Part shown: positions 17,466-26,812 of the stretch, piece after piece
Layout of the letters: every line of letters begins with the position of its first letter
Position numbering within the stretch: position 1 is the stretch's first letter
Source: Sinomonas albida
GTDB lineage: Bacteria; Actinomycetota; Actinomycetes; Actinomycetales; Micrococcaceae
NCBI RefSeq assembly: GCF_004919045.1
Contig: NZ_SWDW01000003.1
Span: 220,028-284,027, forward strand
Reading direction: 5' to 3'
Length of the DNA: 64,000 nucleotides
Program-made: the position numbers and the translations under genes
The notes under the pieces: generated by a model
Database searches by the model: none
Told to the model about the DNA's origin: nothing
What the model saw: the letters and a program-made list of their open reading frames with translations, nothing else

Positions 17466-18097
17466 CCTGAACCACCCCCAGCCTCTTCCCTGCGCCCGAG
17501 CCAGATGCCGCACAACGCGCCTCGACTTCCATTCATCAATTCGCCGCGGCAGAAATTGCCCGCCCCGGCGAGGTGCGCGACGCGGGATTCCCAGCAATCC
17601 CCGTCGCCCAACAAATTCGGCGAATTACCGAACTTCACGTTTCAAGTACAGCGGGGCGCGGCTGCGGGGTCACCAGTAGTCGGTACCCGGGTTCTCGGCG
17701 CCCTCTGACGGGGCACCTCTGTGAGTACGCGCAAATCCTCGCGTGAGGCGACCAAGTAGTGGGCAGGTGGGCACCGCGAACGGTCCCGCGTGCTGGGGCC
17801 CGATCCCCCGGACCCCCCGCGGCCGGGCCCGAGCGTCTCGCCCGGAATCCCGGGGCAGATGGCCCGTTTCGCGGCCCGAGTAGCCGGTACGCACAGCGCC
17901 GCGAAGGCGCCGCGGGGACTACTTGCCCGCGCGCCCGGCCCGTACGTGCAGCTCATGCAGCGGGGAACCGGCATCACCCGATTACCGGCCCGCGAGGACC
18001 CGTTTCTGCCAGACGACCTTGTCCACCCGGGGGCCGGATTCCGACCGTAGAACCAGGCGCAAGCGCGCCCGTAGCTGGGGCCGGGATGGAGGGGCAC
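17466..18097. other. 632-bp intergenic region between divergent surface and polysaccharide genes
   Basis: Contains the S1 element near its left end and promoters presumed for both flanking units. The stretch next to the sortase-like gene is less GC-rich than average. GAGTACGCGC, CCGGTACGCAC and CCCGTACGTGC are scattered and loosely alike. I see no convincing gene or RNA here. Confidence 0.5.
17668..17708 (-). promoter_or_regulatory. Shared upstream element S1 (copy near sortase-like gene)
   Basis: A 22-nt block (containing ACCAGTAGTCGGTACC on the plus strand, 17668-17689), then 9 nt, then CGCCCTCTGA (17699-17708). Both blocks are identical to S2 at 43881-43922, where the spacer is 10 nt. In both places the transcribed gene lies on the minus strand downstream. 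This could be a promoter of an alternative sigma factor or an operator; the sequence does not say which. Confidence 0.7.
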
Positions 18098-18706
18098 ATG
18101 GTCCGGATCCACCAGACCGCGGAAGTCGAGGTCGGGGCAGTGATCGGCGACGGAACGGTCGTCTGGCAGTATGCACACGTCAGGGCGGGGGCCCACGTGG
18201 GCCGGGAGAGCATCCTGGGCCGCGGCGTGTACGTGGGGCCCGGGGTCCACCTCGGAGACCGCTGCAAGCTCCAGAACTATGCCCTCGTCTACGAGCCGGC
18301 CGCCCTCGCGGACGGCGTCTTCGTAGGTCCCGCCGCCGTCCTCACCAACGACCTCAATCCGCGCGCCGTCACCCCGGACGGCCGGCTCAAGGGATCCGAC
18401 GACTGGATCGCGGTCGGCGTCACCGTCGAGACGGGAGCGTCGATCGGCTCCCGCGCGGTGTGCGTGGCGCCCTTGCGCATCGGCGCGTGGGCCACGGTGG
18501 CCGCGGGCGCCGTCGTCGTCAGGGACGTCCCGGACTACGCACTCGTAGCGGGCGTCCCGGCGCGGCAGATCGGCTGGGTCGGCGAGGCGGGCCACCGGCT
18601 CAAGCAGGACACGGACTCCCCCGACGGGGGCACGGCGTGGCTGTGCCCCGCGACAGGCGCGCGGTACATGGAACGCGACGGGCGGCTCCGGAGGGCGGAG
18701 CCGTGA
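18098..18706 (+). CDS. Left-handed beta-helix N-acetyltransferase (WbpD/WlbB-like)
   Basis: A 202-residue hexapeptide-repeat protein (IGDGTVVWQYAHVRAGAHVG, GVYVGPGVHLGDRCKLQNYA, VGPAAVLTNDLNPRA) ending in the typical VVRDVPDYALVAGVPARQIGW. This pattern is that of acetyltransferases which N-acetylate UDP-2-acetamido-3-amino sugars for surface polysaccharides. A short C-terminal extension reads WLCPATGARY. ATG 18098 has GGAGGGG 5 nt upstream. It overlaps the next gene by 4 nt (GTGA). Matching dehydrogenase and aminotransferases lie in the minus-strand operon at 37-42 kb. Confidence 0.82.
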   Translation: MVRIHQTAEVEVGAVIGDGTVVWQYAHVRAGAHVGRESILGRGVYVGPGVHLGDRCKLQNYALVYEPAALADGVFVGPAAVLTNDLNPRAVTPDGRLKGSDDWIAVGVTVETGASIGSRAVCVAPLRIGAWATVAAGAVVVRDVPDYALVAGVPARQIGWVGEAGHRLKQDTDSPDGGTAWLCPATGARYMERDGRLRRAEP

Positions 18707-21453
18707 GCGCCGACGCCCTCGTCGGCCCCACCGGCCTGGATCCGGACCACCCGGACCCGGCCACCCCGGGCCGCACACACCAGCGGCCAGGCCTCGCCGT
18801 GACTCTCGGCGGCACCGCGGTGACACTCCTCGACCGCGACGACGCGGTGGACGCGATCCTCGCGGGCTGCCGCGAGCGCACACGGCCGCTCGGCGTCGTC
18901 TCCGCGAACCTCGACCACGTGTACCACTTCGGTGCCGGCGGGCGCTGGGAGCGCGCCCTCGCGACCGCCGGCCGCATCGAATGGCTCACGCTCCTCGACG
19001 GCGCCCCGCTCGCGGTGCAGGCCGAGCGACTCACCGGCCGGCCCTGGCCTCGGCTCGCTGGCAGCGACCTCATCGGCCCGGTCCTGGACCGGGCCGAGGC
19101 GGACGGGCTCAGTGTCGGCTTCCTGGGCGGGAGCCCCGACGCCCAGGTGCTCCTGCGTGGTCGGCTCGCGGAGCGTCGGCCGGGCCTCGCCGTGGCTGGC
19201 TTCTGGGCCCCGAGCCGCGGCGAGCTCGAAGACCCGACGATGTCCGCCGCCGTCGCCCGTTCGATCGCAGAGGCGCGCACCGACGTCCTCGTGGTGGGCC
19301 TCGGCAAGCCGCGCCAGGAGCTGTGGATTGCCGAGCACGGCGCCGAGACCGGCGCCCGCGTGCTCCTCGCGTTCGGCGCCGTGGTCGACTTCCTCGCCGA
19401 GAGAATCCGGCGTGCCCCGGTGTGGGTTGCCGACCACGGCTTCGAATGGGCGTGGCGGCTCGCGCTCGAGCCGGCGCGCCTCTCGGAGCGCTACCTCGTG
19501 CAGGGGCCCGAGGCCTACGTGCGGCTGCGGCGCCACAGCGCCGCCTGGCCGGAGACCGGCATCGCGCTGACTGGGGCTGCGAGGGCCGCCGCGGGCCGCG
19601 TCGCTGCTCAGGCGGCGCACCCAGCTGGCCGGGGGCTCGTGCCCGGGAGCCCCCGGCCGGAGGCCGACGGCCGCTTCGTGGCCCCGGGCCTGCCGGCGGA
19701 CGTTGCCGTGCTCGTCGCGACGTACAACAACGCCGAGACGGTCGGGCCGCTCGTCGACTCGCTGAGGTCCGCCGCCCACAGCGTCCGGCTCCGGGTCGTC
19801 GTGGCCGACAACTCCCCCGACCGCCGGACCCTCGACGCCCTCGCGGCCTTCCCCGACGTCATGGCGTTCCGCACGGGCGGCAATCTCGGGTACGCGGGCG
19901 CGATCAACGCCGCGACGGCCGCGGCCGGCGACGCCGAGGCCTACCTCGTGCTCAACCCGGACTCCGAGGTGTTCCCCGGCGCGGTCGACTCGATGCTTGC
20001 GCGGCTCCGCACCACCGGGGCCGGCGCCGTGGTGCCCCTGCTCCTGACGGACGACGGCGGGCGGTACCCGTCGCTGCGGCGCGAACCGACCGCAGTGCGC
20101 GCGTGGGGCGACGCGCTCTTCGGCGCCCGGCTGCCGCGGCGGCCACAGTGGAGCGCAGAGACCGACTACGACAAGGAGAGCTACGCCCACGCCCACACCG
20201 TCGACTGGGCAACGGGCGCGGCGATCCTGGTTTCGGCCGAGGCCGCGCGCGCCGCGGGGCCCTGGGACGAGCGGTACTTCATGTACTCCGAGGAGACCGA
20301 CTACTGCCGGGCCCTGCGGCTCGCGGGCTTCGACGTGTGGTTCGAGCCCGCGGCGCAGGTCATGCACTCGGGAGCCGGGAGCGGGACGTCGACCGGTCTG
20401 GCCGCGCTCATGGCCGTCAACAAGATCCGGTACATGCGCAAGCACCACCCCGGCGCGCCCGCGGCGCTCGCGGCGGCCGCCGTCGTCATCCGCGAAGCGC
20501 TCCGAGCGGGCGACGCCGGGCACCGCCAGACGCTCGCCGCGCTCGTGCGGCCGGGCCGCTGGCGCGCGCTCCCGCACGCGAGCCTGCACACAGCGGAGCC
20601 GGGGCCTGACTTCCCCGCGGGGTCGGTGGTGATCCCGGCGCACAACGAGGCCTCGGTCATCGCCCGGACTCTCGACGGGCTCCGGCCCGCGCTCGAGAGC
20701 GGTCGCGTCGAGGTGATCGTGGCGTGCAACGCGTGCACGGACCGGACCGCCGAGATCGCGTCCCAGTATCCGGGCGTTCGGGTGCTGGACCTCCCCGAAC
20801 CCGGGAAGGCGCGCGCGCTCAACGCCGCGGACGCCGTCGCGAGCCGGTGGCCGCGCGTGTACCTCGACGCGGACATCGAGGTCCCGCCCGCCGCGCTCGC
20901 CGCCATCCTGACCGAGCTCGGCCGGGGCGAATTCCTCGCGGGCCGGCCGGACTTCCGCTACGACACGTCCGGCTGCGATCCGCTCGTGGCCGCGTACTAC
21001 CGCGCTCGCGTGCGGATTCCCTCGAACCGCCAGGCCCTGTGGGGCGCCGGCTGCTATGCCATGACCGAGGAGGGGCACCGGCTCCTCGGCTCGTTCCCGG
21101 AAGGGGCCGCGGACGACTTCTACGTCGACGCCGCCTTCGCCCCGGGGCACAAGGTCCTGCTGGGCGGCCCAGCGGTTGTCGTGCGCCCCCCGCGCACCTC
21201 GGCCTCGCTCGTTGCCACGCTGCACCGGATCTACCGGGCACCAGCCTCCTCTGGAGGGGCCTCGGCGCCGATGCGGACGTTCCGGGGGCTTGCCGCCTCC
21301 GTGCGCGGACCGCTTTCTGCCCTCGACGCCGCGGTCTACGCGTCCTTCGCCCTCGCCGGACGGCGTCAGCCCGGCGGGGCGAGGGGCGCTCACGGCGCTC
21401 CCCCGGGCACCGCTGCCCTCGTGTGGGAGCGCGACGAGAGCAGCCGGCAATGA
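18703..21453 (+). CDS. Three-domain glycosyltransferase: WecG/TagA + GT2 + GT2
   Basis: A 916-residue cytoplasmic protein with three glycosyltransferase modules in one frame. Residues about 28-285 form a WecG/TagA/CpsF domain (VVSANLDHVYHFG, LLDGAPLAVQ, VVGLGKPRQELWIAEHG, AFGAVVDFLAE). Residues about 330-600 are a GT2 domain (VAVLVATYNNAETV, NLGYAGAINAA, LVLNPDSEV, YSEETDYCRALRLAGF). Residues about 640-885 are a second GT2 domain (SVVIPAHNEASVIARTL, YLDADIEVP, GAGCYAMTEEG). Each is normally a separate enzyme. GTG 18703 overlaps the previous stop and has a GGAGGG site. It likely adds successive sugars to a lipid-linked polysaccharide precursor. Confidence 0.86.
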   Translation: MSADALVGPTGLDPDHPDPATPGRTHQRPGLAVTLGGTAVTLLDRDDAVDAILAGCRERTRPLGVVSANLDHVYHFGAGGRWERALATAGRIEWLTLLDGAPLAVQAERLTGRPWPRLAGSDLIGPVLDRAEADGLSVGFLGGSPDAQVLLRGRLAERRPGLAVAGFWAPSRGELEDPTMSAAVARSIAEARTDVLVVGLGKPRQELWIAEHGAETGARVLLAFGAVVDFLAERIRRAPVWVADHGFEWAWRLALEPARLSERYLVQGPEAYVRLRRHSAAWPETGIALTGAARAAAGRVAAQAAHPAGRGLVPGSPRPEADGRFVAPGLPADVAVLVATYNNAETVGPLVDSLRSAAHSVRLRVVVADNSPDRRTLDALAAFPDVMAFRTGGNLGYAGAINAATAAAGDAEAYLVLNPDSEVFPGAVDSMLARLRTTGAGAVVPLLLTDDGGRYPSLRREPTAVRAWGDALFGARLPRRPQWSAETDYDKESYAHAHTVDWATGAAILVSAEAARAAGPWDERYFMYSEETDYCRALRLAGFDVWFEPAAQVMHSGAGSGTSTGLAALMAVNKIRYMRKHHPGAPAALAAAAVVIREALRAGDAGHRQTLAALVRPGRWRALPHASLHTAEPGPDFPAGSVVIPAHNEASVIARTLDGLRPALESGRVEVIVACNACTDRTAEIASQYPGVRVLDLPEPGKARALNAADAVASRWPRVYLDADIEVPPAALAAILTELGRGEFLAGRPDFRYDTSGCDPLVAAYYRARVRIPSNRQALWGAGCYAMTEEGHRLLGSFPEGAADDFYVDAAFAPGHKVLLGGPAVVVRPPRTSASLVATLHRIYRAPASSGGASAPMRTFRGLAASVRGPLSALDAAVYASFALAGRRQPGGARGAHGAPPGTAALVWERDESSRQ

Positions 21454-21503
21454 GACGCAGAGACACGTTCAGAACACCCATCTCGACTCACCAAGGAGAG
21501 ACA

Positions 21504-24500
21504 GTGGCCCACAGAGCAGCACACCGGTCACCACACCGCCCAAGCCTCCGGGCCCTCGCTGCTTGGGCGTCCACGGCCTTGGTGGCTGCGCTCTTCGTGG
21601 CCCTGCCCTCGGTTGCGGTCCAGGCCGCGACCGATCCGTGTGCCGCCCCGGTCCAGAGCGCCGTGGCCTGCGAGAACTCGAAGCCCGGGAACCCGCAGTC
21701 CGACTGGCTCGTCTCCGGCTCGGGCGATTCGACCATCCAGGGCTACGCGACGCAGATGAGCGCGAACCTCGGGGACACCCTGCAGTTCAAGGTCAGCACG
21801 AACGCCAGGGCGTACCACATCGACATCTACCGTCTGGGCTACTACCAGGGCAACGGGGCCCGGAAGATCGCGGGCAACATCCTCCCGAGCGCTGCGCTGC
21901 CGCAGAACCAGCCCGCGTGCCAGACGTTCTCGGCGACGGGCCTCATCGACTGCGGCAACTGGGCCGTCTCGGCCTCGTGGGCGGTCCCGACGAACGCGGT
22001 CTCGGGCGTCTACGTCGCCCTCCTCACACGCAATGACACGGGCGGCTCGAGCTGGATCCCGTTCGTGGTGCGCAACGACGCCGGGACGACGGCCATGGTC
22101 TACCAGACGGCGGACGAGACGTGGGAGGCGTACAACACGTACGGCGGCAACGACCTCTACACGTGCAGCGTGGCCTGCCCGCCGGGAAGCCCCCAGGCGT
22201 ACAAGGGGGCCTTCAAGGTCTCCTACAACCGGCCGTTCCTGAACGACGGCACGAACTACCTCACGGCGGCCGAACTGCCAATGATCCGGTTCATGGAGGC
22301 CAACGGCTACGACCTGAGCTACATCGCCGGCAACGACGCCGCGACCCGCGGGTCCCTCCTCACCAACCACAAGGTCTACGTCACCGCGGGCCACGACGAG
22401 TACTGGTCCAACGACCAGCGCGCCAACGTCGAGGCCGCCCGCGACAAGGGCGTGAGCCTCGCGATGTTCACGGGCAACGAGGTCTTCTGGCGCACCCGCT
22501 GGGAGTCGAGCCAGGCGGGGCCGACGACGGCGGGACGCACCTTGGTCTGCTATAAGGACACCCACTTCAACGCCCCGACCGATCCCGTGACGTGGACCGG
22601 AGCCTGGGCCGACCCGCGGTTCGGCACCTCTGGAGGCGGCGGAAACCCCCAGAACGCCCTCACGGGACAGCTCTTCAACGTCAACTCGGGGACGAGCGAC
22701 ATCACCGTTCCCGCGCGTTTCGCGAAGGACAGGCTGTGGCGCAACACGCCGGTCGCCAACCTCACGGGGACGCAGTCCGTCACGCTCGCGCCCGGCGTCG
22801 GCACGCTGGGCTATGAGTGGGACCTCGACGCGAACAACGGATTCCGACCGGCCGGTCTCTTCGACCTCTCGTCGACCACGGTGACGAACGCCGAAGTCTT
22901 CACGGACTACGGCAGTACGACCCAGGCCGGGCAGACGGCCACCCACAACCTCACCGAGTACCGGGCGGCGAGCGGCGCGCTCGTGTTCGGCGCCGGGACG
23001 GTCCAGTGGTCGTGGGGCCTCGACTCGTTCACGACCGGCAAGAGCGTGGACACGACGATGCAGCAGGCCACGGTCAACCTGTTCGCCGACATGGGCGCCC
23101 AGCCGGTCACCCTCATCCCAGGGCTCGTCGCGGCCTCGGCCTCGACCGACAAGACCGCGCCGACGTCCGCGATCACGTCTCCCACCGCCGGAACGTCGAC
23201 GCCGGACGGCACGGCGATCACGATCAAGGGCACCGCGAGCGACACCGGTGGCGGTGTGGTGGCCGGCGTCGAGGTCTCAACCGACGGCGGCACGACGTGG
23301 CATCCCGCGTCCGGGACGACCTCGTGGACGTACACGTGGATCGCCCACGGCAGCCCCTCGGCGGTCATCAAGAGCCGCGCCGTCGACGACAGCGGCAACC
23401 TCGAGTCGCCGGGCGGCGGGGTGTCCCTCGGCATCCCGTGCCCGTGCTCGGTCCTCGGGACCGCCGCGACGCCGAAGACCGTCGACGCCGGCGACCCGGG
23501 CGCGGTCGAGGTCGGCACCCAGTTCCACGCGGACGTCAACGGGACGGTGACGGGCGTGCGCTTCTACAAGGCGGCCAAGAACACCGGCTCGCACGTCGGC
23601 AACCTCTGGACCACGAGCGGCACCCTCCTCGCGAGCGCGACGTTCACGGGTGAGACGGCCTCCGGCTGGCAGAGCGTCACGTTCTCCCCGCCGGCGAGCA
23701 TCACGGCCGGGACGAACTACATCGTGTCCTACTACGCGCCCAACGGCCACTACTCCGACGACGACGGCTACTTCTTCAACAACCCGTCTCCGCCGCCCGC
23801 CGGCAGCGACTCCGTCGATTCGCCTCCGCTGCACTTCACCAGGAGCGTTCCGGGCTCCCCCAACGGCTTCTACGTCTACAGCGGGTCCTCGACGTTCCCG
23901 AGCCAGTACTACGACGCCGACAACTACTGGGTTGATCCGGTCTTCTCGCCGGGCGCCAACCCGGCCCCGGCCGTGACCACGACGTCCCCGGCATCGGGCG
24001 CCACCGGCGTCGCGACGAGCGTCGCCCCGAGCGCGACGTTCAACCAGACGGTGACGGCCTCGAGCGTGACGTTCACGCTCAAGGACCCGACCGGCGCCTC
24101 CGTCGCGGGGTCGACCTCGCTCGGGAGTAACGGCACCGTGGCGACGTTCACGCCGTCGGCCGCGCTCGCGTACAGCACCCAGTACACCGCGACCGTGAGC
24201 GGGGCGACCAACTCGGGCGGCCAGACGATGGCCTCGCCGTACTCGTGGAGCTTCACGACGGCGTCCGCGCCTCCTGTCCCGGCCGTCGCCTCGACCTCGC
24301 CGGCCTCCGGCGCCACTGGCGTGGCGATCGGCGTCGCGCCCAACGCGACGTTCAACCAGGCCGTGACCCCCTCGAGCGTGACGTTCACGTTCAAGGACCC
24401 GACCGGCGCCTCCGTCGCCGGCACGACGAGCCTCAACTCCGCCGGCACCGTGGCGACGTTCACGCCGTCGGCCGCTCTGGCCTACAGCACGCAGTACACG

Positions 24501-26507
24501 GCGACCGTGAGCGGGGCCGCGAACTCCGCGGGCCAGACGATGGCCTCGCCGTACTCGTGGAGCTTCACGACGGCGGCCGCACCCCCGGCGCCGGCCGTGA
24601 CGTCCACCTCGCCGGCCTCCGGCGCAACCGGGGTGGCGATCGGCGTCGCGCCCAGCGCGACGTTCAACCAGGCCGTCACCGCCTCGAGCGTGACGTTCAC
24701 GCTCAAGGATCCGACCGGCGCCTCCGTCGCCGGCGCGACGAGCCTCAACTCCGCCGGCACCGTGGCGACGTTCACGCCGTCGGCCGCCCTCGCCTACAGC
24801 ACCCAGTACACGGCGACGGTCAGCGGCGCGACCAACTCGACGGGCCAGACGATGGCTTCGCCATCCTCGTGGAGCTTCACGACCGTTGCCCCGCCGCCGC
24901 CGCCGAACGTGAGCTCGAGCAACCCCGCGCCGGGCGCCACCGGCATTGACCCCGGGGCCACGGTGAACGCGACGTTCAGCCAGGACGTCACGCCGTCGTC
25001 GATCACGTTCGTGCTCAAGGACCCCACGGGCGCGACCATCGCCGGCTCGACGTCCTACTCGAGCACGACGACCACCGCGACGTTCACGCCGTCCGCGCTG
25101 CTTGCCAACAACACGCAGTACACGGCCACCGTCAGTGGGGCGACCAATGCCACGGGGCAGACGATGTCCCCCTACAGCTGGAGCTTCACGACGGCTCCCG
25201 GCTACAGCTGCCCGTGCACGGTGTTCGCCGCCAACTCCACTCCGGCGACCGCGAGCGCGTCTGACACGGGCTCGGTCGAGCTGGGCATGAAGTTCCGCCC
25301 GAGCGTGGCGGGCCAGATCACGGGCGTGCGCTTCTACAAGGGTCCGCAGAACATCGGCACCCACGTGGGCAACCTGTGGTCCTCGACGGGGACGAAGCTC
25401 GCGACTGTGACGTTCGTCAACGAGAGCACCTCCGGCTGGCAGCAGGCGTACTTCTCGTCGCCCGTGGCTGTATCGGCGAACACGACGTACGTGATCTCCT
25501 ACTTCGCTCCGAGCGGCGGCTACGCCTACACGAGCAACGGCTTCTCGTCGGCACAAGGAGCGGCGCCCATAACCGGCCTCGCGAACGGGACCGACGGAGG
25601 GAACGGGGTGTACGTCTACGGAGCGTCCTCCGCGTTCCCGGCGAGCACGTACGGGGCCACGAACTACTGGGTTGACGCAGTCTTCAAGTCCGGCGGTTCG
25701 AGCGCACCTGTCGTGCTGCAGGCCTCGCCGTCCCAGGGCGCGACAGGCGTCTCGCCCAGTGCCGCGGTGTCCGCGACGTTCGACCAGGCCGTGGACACCA
25801 CGAGCGCCACGTTCACGGTCGCGCCGAGCGGCGGAGCGAACGTTGCCGGATCCACCGGCAACCTCACAGCCACGGGCACGTACACGTTCACGCCGACGTC
25901 GCCGCTCGCGGCCAACACCACCTACACGGCGACCGTCTCGGGGGTGAAGAACTCGGCCGGGCAGCCCATGGCCTCCGCCTACAGCTGGAGCTTCACCACG
26001 GGCGCCTCCAGCGGACCCAAGTGCCCGTGCAGCGTCTTCAGTTCCTCGTCGGTCCCGGCCACCGTGTCGGTCGCTGACCCGAATCAGGTCGAGCTGGGCA
26101 TGCAGTTCACCTCGGACGTCGCCGGATCGGTCACGGGCATCACGTTCTACAAGGGCCCCCAGAACACGGGCACGCACGTCGGCCACCTGTGGACGGCCTC
26201 CGGCACGCTGCTCGCGACCGTGACGTTCTCGGGTGAGACGGCGAGCGGATGGCAGACGGCGACCCTGTCGAGCCCCGTTTCCATCAGCGCCAACACGACG
26301 TACGTCGTGTCCTACTACGCACCGAACGGCAACTACTCGGCCAACGGCGCCTACTTCACCTCGGCGGCGGACAACCCGCCGCTCCACGGCCTGGTCTCCG
26401 CACCGGGACAGTACAACGGGGTCTACGCGTACGGAGCGTCGCAGTTCCCGTCGCGGACGTACAACGCGACGAACTACTGGGTCGACGTGATCTTCACGAC
26501 TCCGTAG
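21504..26507 (+). CDS. Giant secreted modular protein: DMFase-beta-like domain, DUF4082 and Ig-like repeats
   Basis: A 1667-residue exported protein. The signal peptide is SLRALAAWASTALVAALFVA with an AVQAATD cleavage region. Next is a domain of about 480 residues resembling the C-terminal region of N,N-dimethylformamidase beta subunit (VTAGHDEYWSNDQRANVEAA, FTGNEVFWRTRWE). Then, by nucleotide: an Ig-like stretch to 23430; DUF4082 (23440-23940); four Big_5-type Ig repeats (23960-25195); DUF4082 (25200-25690); a fifth Big_5 (25695-26005); DUF4082 (26015-26500). GTG 21504 is preceded by AAGGAGAG; an ATG at 21450 overlapping the previous stop is an alternative. It probably acts at the cell surface with the polysaccharide; no enzymatic role is proven. 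Confidence 0.82.
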   Translation: MAHRAAHRSPHRPSLRALAAWASTALVAALFVALPSVAVQAATDPCAAPVQSAVACENSKPGNPQSDWLVSGSGDSTIQGYATQMSANLGDTLQFKVSTNARAYHIDIYRLGYYQGNGARKIAGNILPSAALPQNQPACQTFSATGLIDCGNWAVSASWAVPTNAVSGVYVALLTRNDTGGSSWIPFVVRNDAGTTAMVYQTADETWEAYNTYGGNDLYTCSVACPPGSPQAYKGAFKVSYNRPFLNDGTNYLTAAELPMIRFMEANGYDLSYIAGNDAATRGSLLTNHKVYVTAGHDEYWSNDQRANVEAARDKGVSLAMFTGNEVFWRTRWESSQAGPTTAGRTLVCYKDTHFNAPTDPVTWTGAWADPRFGTSGGGGNPQNALTGQLFNVNSGTSDITVPARFAKDRLWRNTPVANLTGTQSVTLAPGVGTLGYEWDLDANNGFRPAGLFDLSSTTVTNAEVFTDYGSTTQAGQTATHNLTEYRAASGALVFGAGTVQWSWGLDSFTTGKSVDTTMQQATVNLFADMGAQPVTLIPGLVAASASTDKTAPTSAITSPTAGTSTPDGTAITIKGTASDTGGGVVAGVEVSTDGGTTWHPASGTTSWTYTWIAHGSPSAVIKSRAVDDSGNLESPGGGVSLGIPCPCSVLGTAATPKTVDAGDPGAVEVGTQFHADVNGTVTGVRFYKAAKNTGSHVGNLWTTSGTLLASATFTGETASGWQSVTFSPPASITAGTNYIVSYYAPNGHYSDDDGYFFNNPSPPPAGSDSVDSPPLHFTRSVPGSPNGFYVYSGSSTFPSQYYDADNYWVDPVFSPGANPAPAVTTTSPASGATGVATSVAPSATFNQTVTASSVTFTLKDPTGASVAGSTSLGSNGTVATFTPSAALAYSTQYTATVSGATNSGGQTMASPYSWSFTTASAPPVPAVASTSPASGATGVAIGVAPNATFNQAVTPSSVTFTFKDPTGASVAGTTSLNSAGTVATFTPSAALAYSTQYTATVSGAANSAGQTMASPYSWSFTTAAAPPAPAVTSTSPASGATGVAIGVAPSATFNQAVTASSVTFTLKDPTGASVAGATSLNSAGTVATFTPSAALAYSTQYTATVSGATNSTGQTMASPSSWSFTTVAPPPPPNVSSSNPAPGATGIDPGATVNATFSQDVTPSSITFVLKDPTGATIAGSTSYSSTTTTATFTPSALLANNTQYTATVSGATNATGQTMSPYSWSFTTAPGYSCPCTVFAANSTPATASASDTGSVELGMKFRPSVAGQITGVRFYKGPQNIGTHVGNLWSSTGTKLATVTFVNESTSGWQQAYFSSPVAVSANTTYVISYFAPSGGYAYTSNGFSSAQGAAPITGLANGTDGGNGVYVYGASSAFPASTYGATNYWVDAVFKSGGSSAPVVLQASPSQGATGVSPSAAVSATFDQAVDTTSATFTVAPSGGANVAGSTGNLTATGTYTFTPTSPLAANTTYTATVSGVKNSAGQPMASAYSWSFTTGASSGPKCPCSVFSSSSVPATVSVADPNQVELGMQFTSDVAGSVTGITFYKGPQNTGTHVGHLWTASGTLLATVTFSGETASGWQTATLSSPVSISANTTYVVSYYAPNGNYSANGAYFTSAADNPPLHGLVSAPGQYNGVYAYGASQFPSRTYNATNYWVDVIFTTP
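23960..25195. repeat. Four tandem Ig-like (Big_5) coding repeats, about 300 nt each
   Basis: The units share long near-identical blocks such as GTGGCGACGTTCACGCCGTC and ACCGGCGCCTCCGTCGC. The first three are closest, which points to recent duplication or gene conversion; the fourth is more divergent. Each encodes SPASGATGVA, then SVTFTLKDPTGASVAG, then TATVSGA and a closing SWSFTT. Confidence 0.85.
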
Positions 26508-26534
26508 CCTGGCTCGCACGGTAGGCGACTAGCA

Positions 26535-26566
26535 GCAGCCCCCGAACCTCGCAGTCCGGGGGCTGC
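26535..26566 (+). terminator. Hairpin after the giant secreted protein gene
   Basis: GCAGCCCCCG at 26535-26544 pairs perfectly with CGGGGGCTGC at 26557-26566 around a 12-nt loop, 28 bp after the stop codon. It ends the plus-strand polysaccharide operon. Confidence 0.65.
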
Positions 26567-26655
26567 ACTGTGTGTGCGGGCTGCATGTGTCTGGGGCTGC
26601 TCCGTCACGCGACGCGGAGGCGACGTGGGCAACCGTGTCCGGCGCCGCCGTCGGC

Positions 26656-26812
26656 CGTCACACTGCAGCCGTAGGCTGCGATCACACCGCTGCCCGCAGG
26701 CTGCTGCGGTCACACCGCTGCCCGCGGGCTTACGGTCGTGTCACAGCCCGCGGGGTCACAGCCCGCGGATCAAGCCCCCAGCCCGGTGGATCGTGGTCAC
26801 AGCCCGCGGGCC
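26656..26812. repeat. Degenerate TCACA...CCCGCGGG repeats at convergent gene ends
   Basis: TCACACCGCTGCCCGC occurs at 26682 and 26710, and shorter GTCACAGCCCGCGG copies occur at about 26740, 26755 and 26796, unevenly spaced. The last copy encodes the C-terminus and stop codon of the minus-strand MinD-like reading frame, so the gene end was shaped by, or gave rise to, the repeats. Confidence 0.6.

Noticed and set aside
17759..18097. N-terminal extension of the acetyltransferase reading frame
   Set aside because: Upstream in-frame sequence translates to Pro/Arg/Gly-rich text with no ribosome site; GGAGGGG before 18098 marks the start.
18535..26519. Long minus-strand frames opposite the glycosyltransferase fusion and the giant secreted protein
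   Set aside because: The plus-strand products have intact domains and signal peptides; the minus-strand translations are low complexity.
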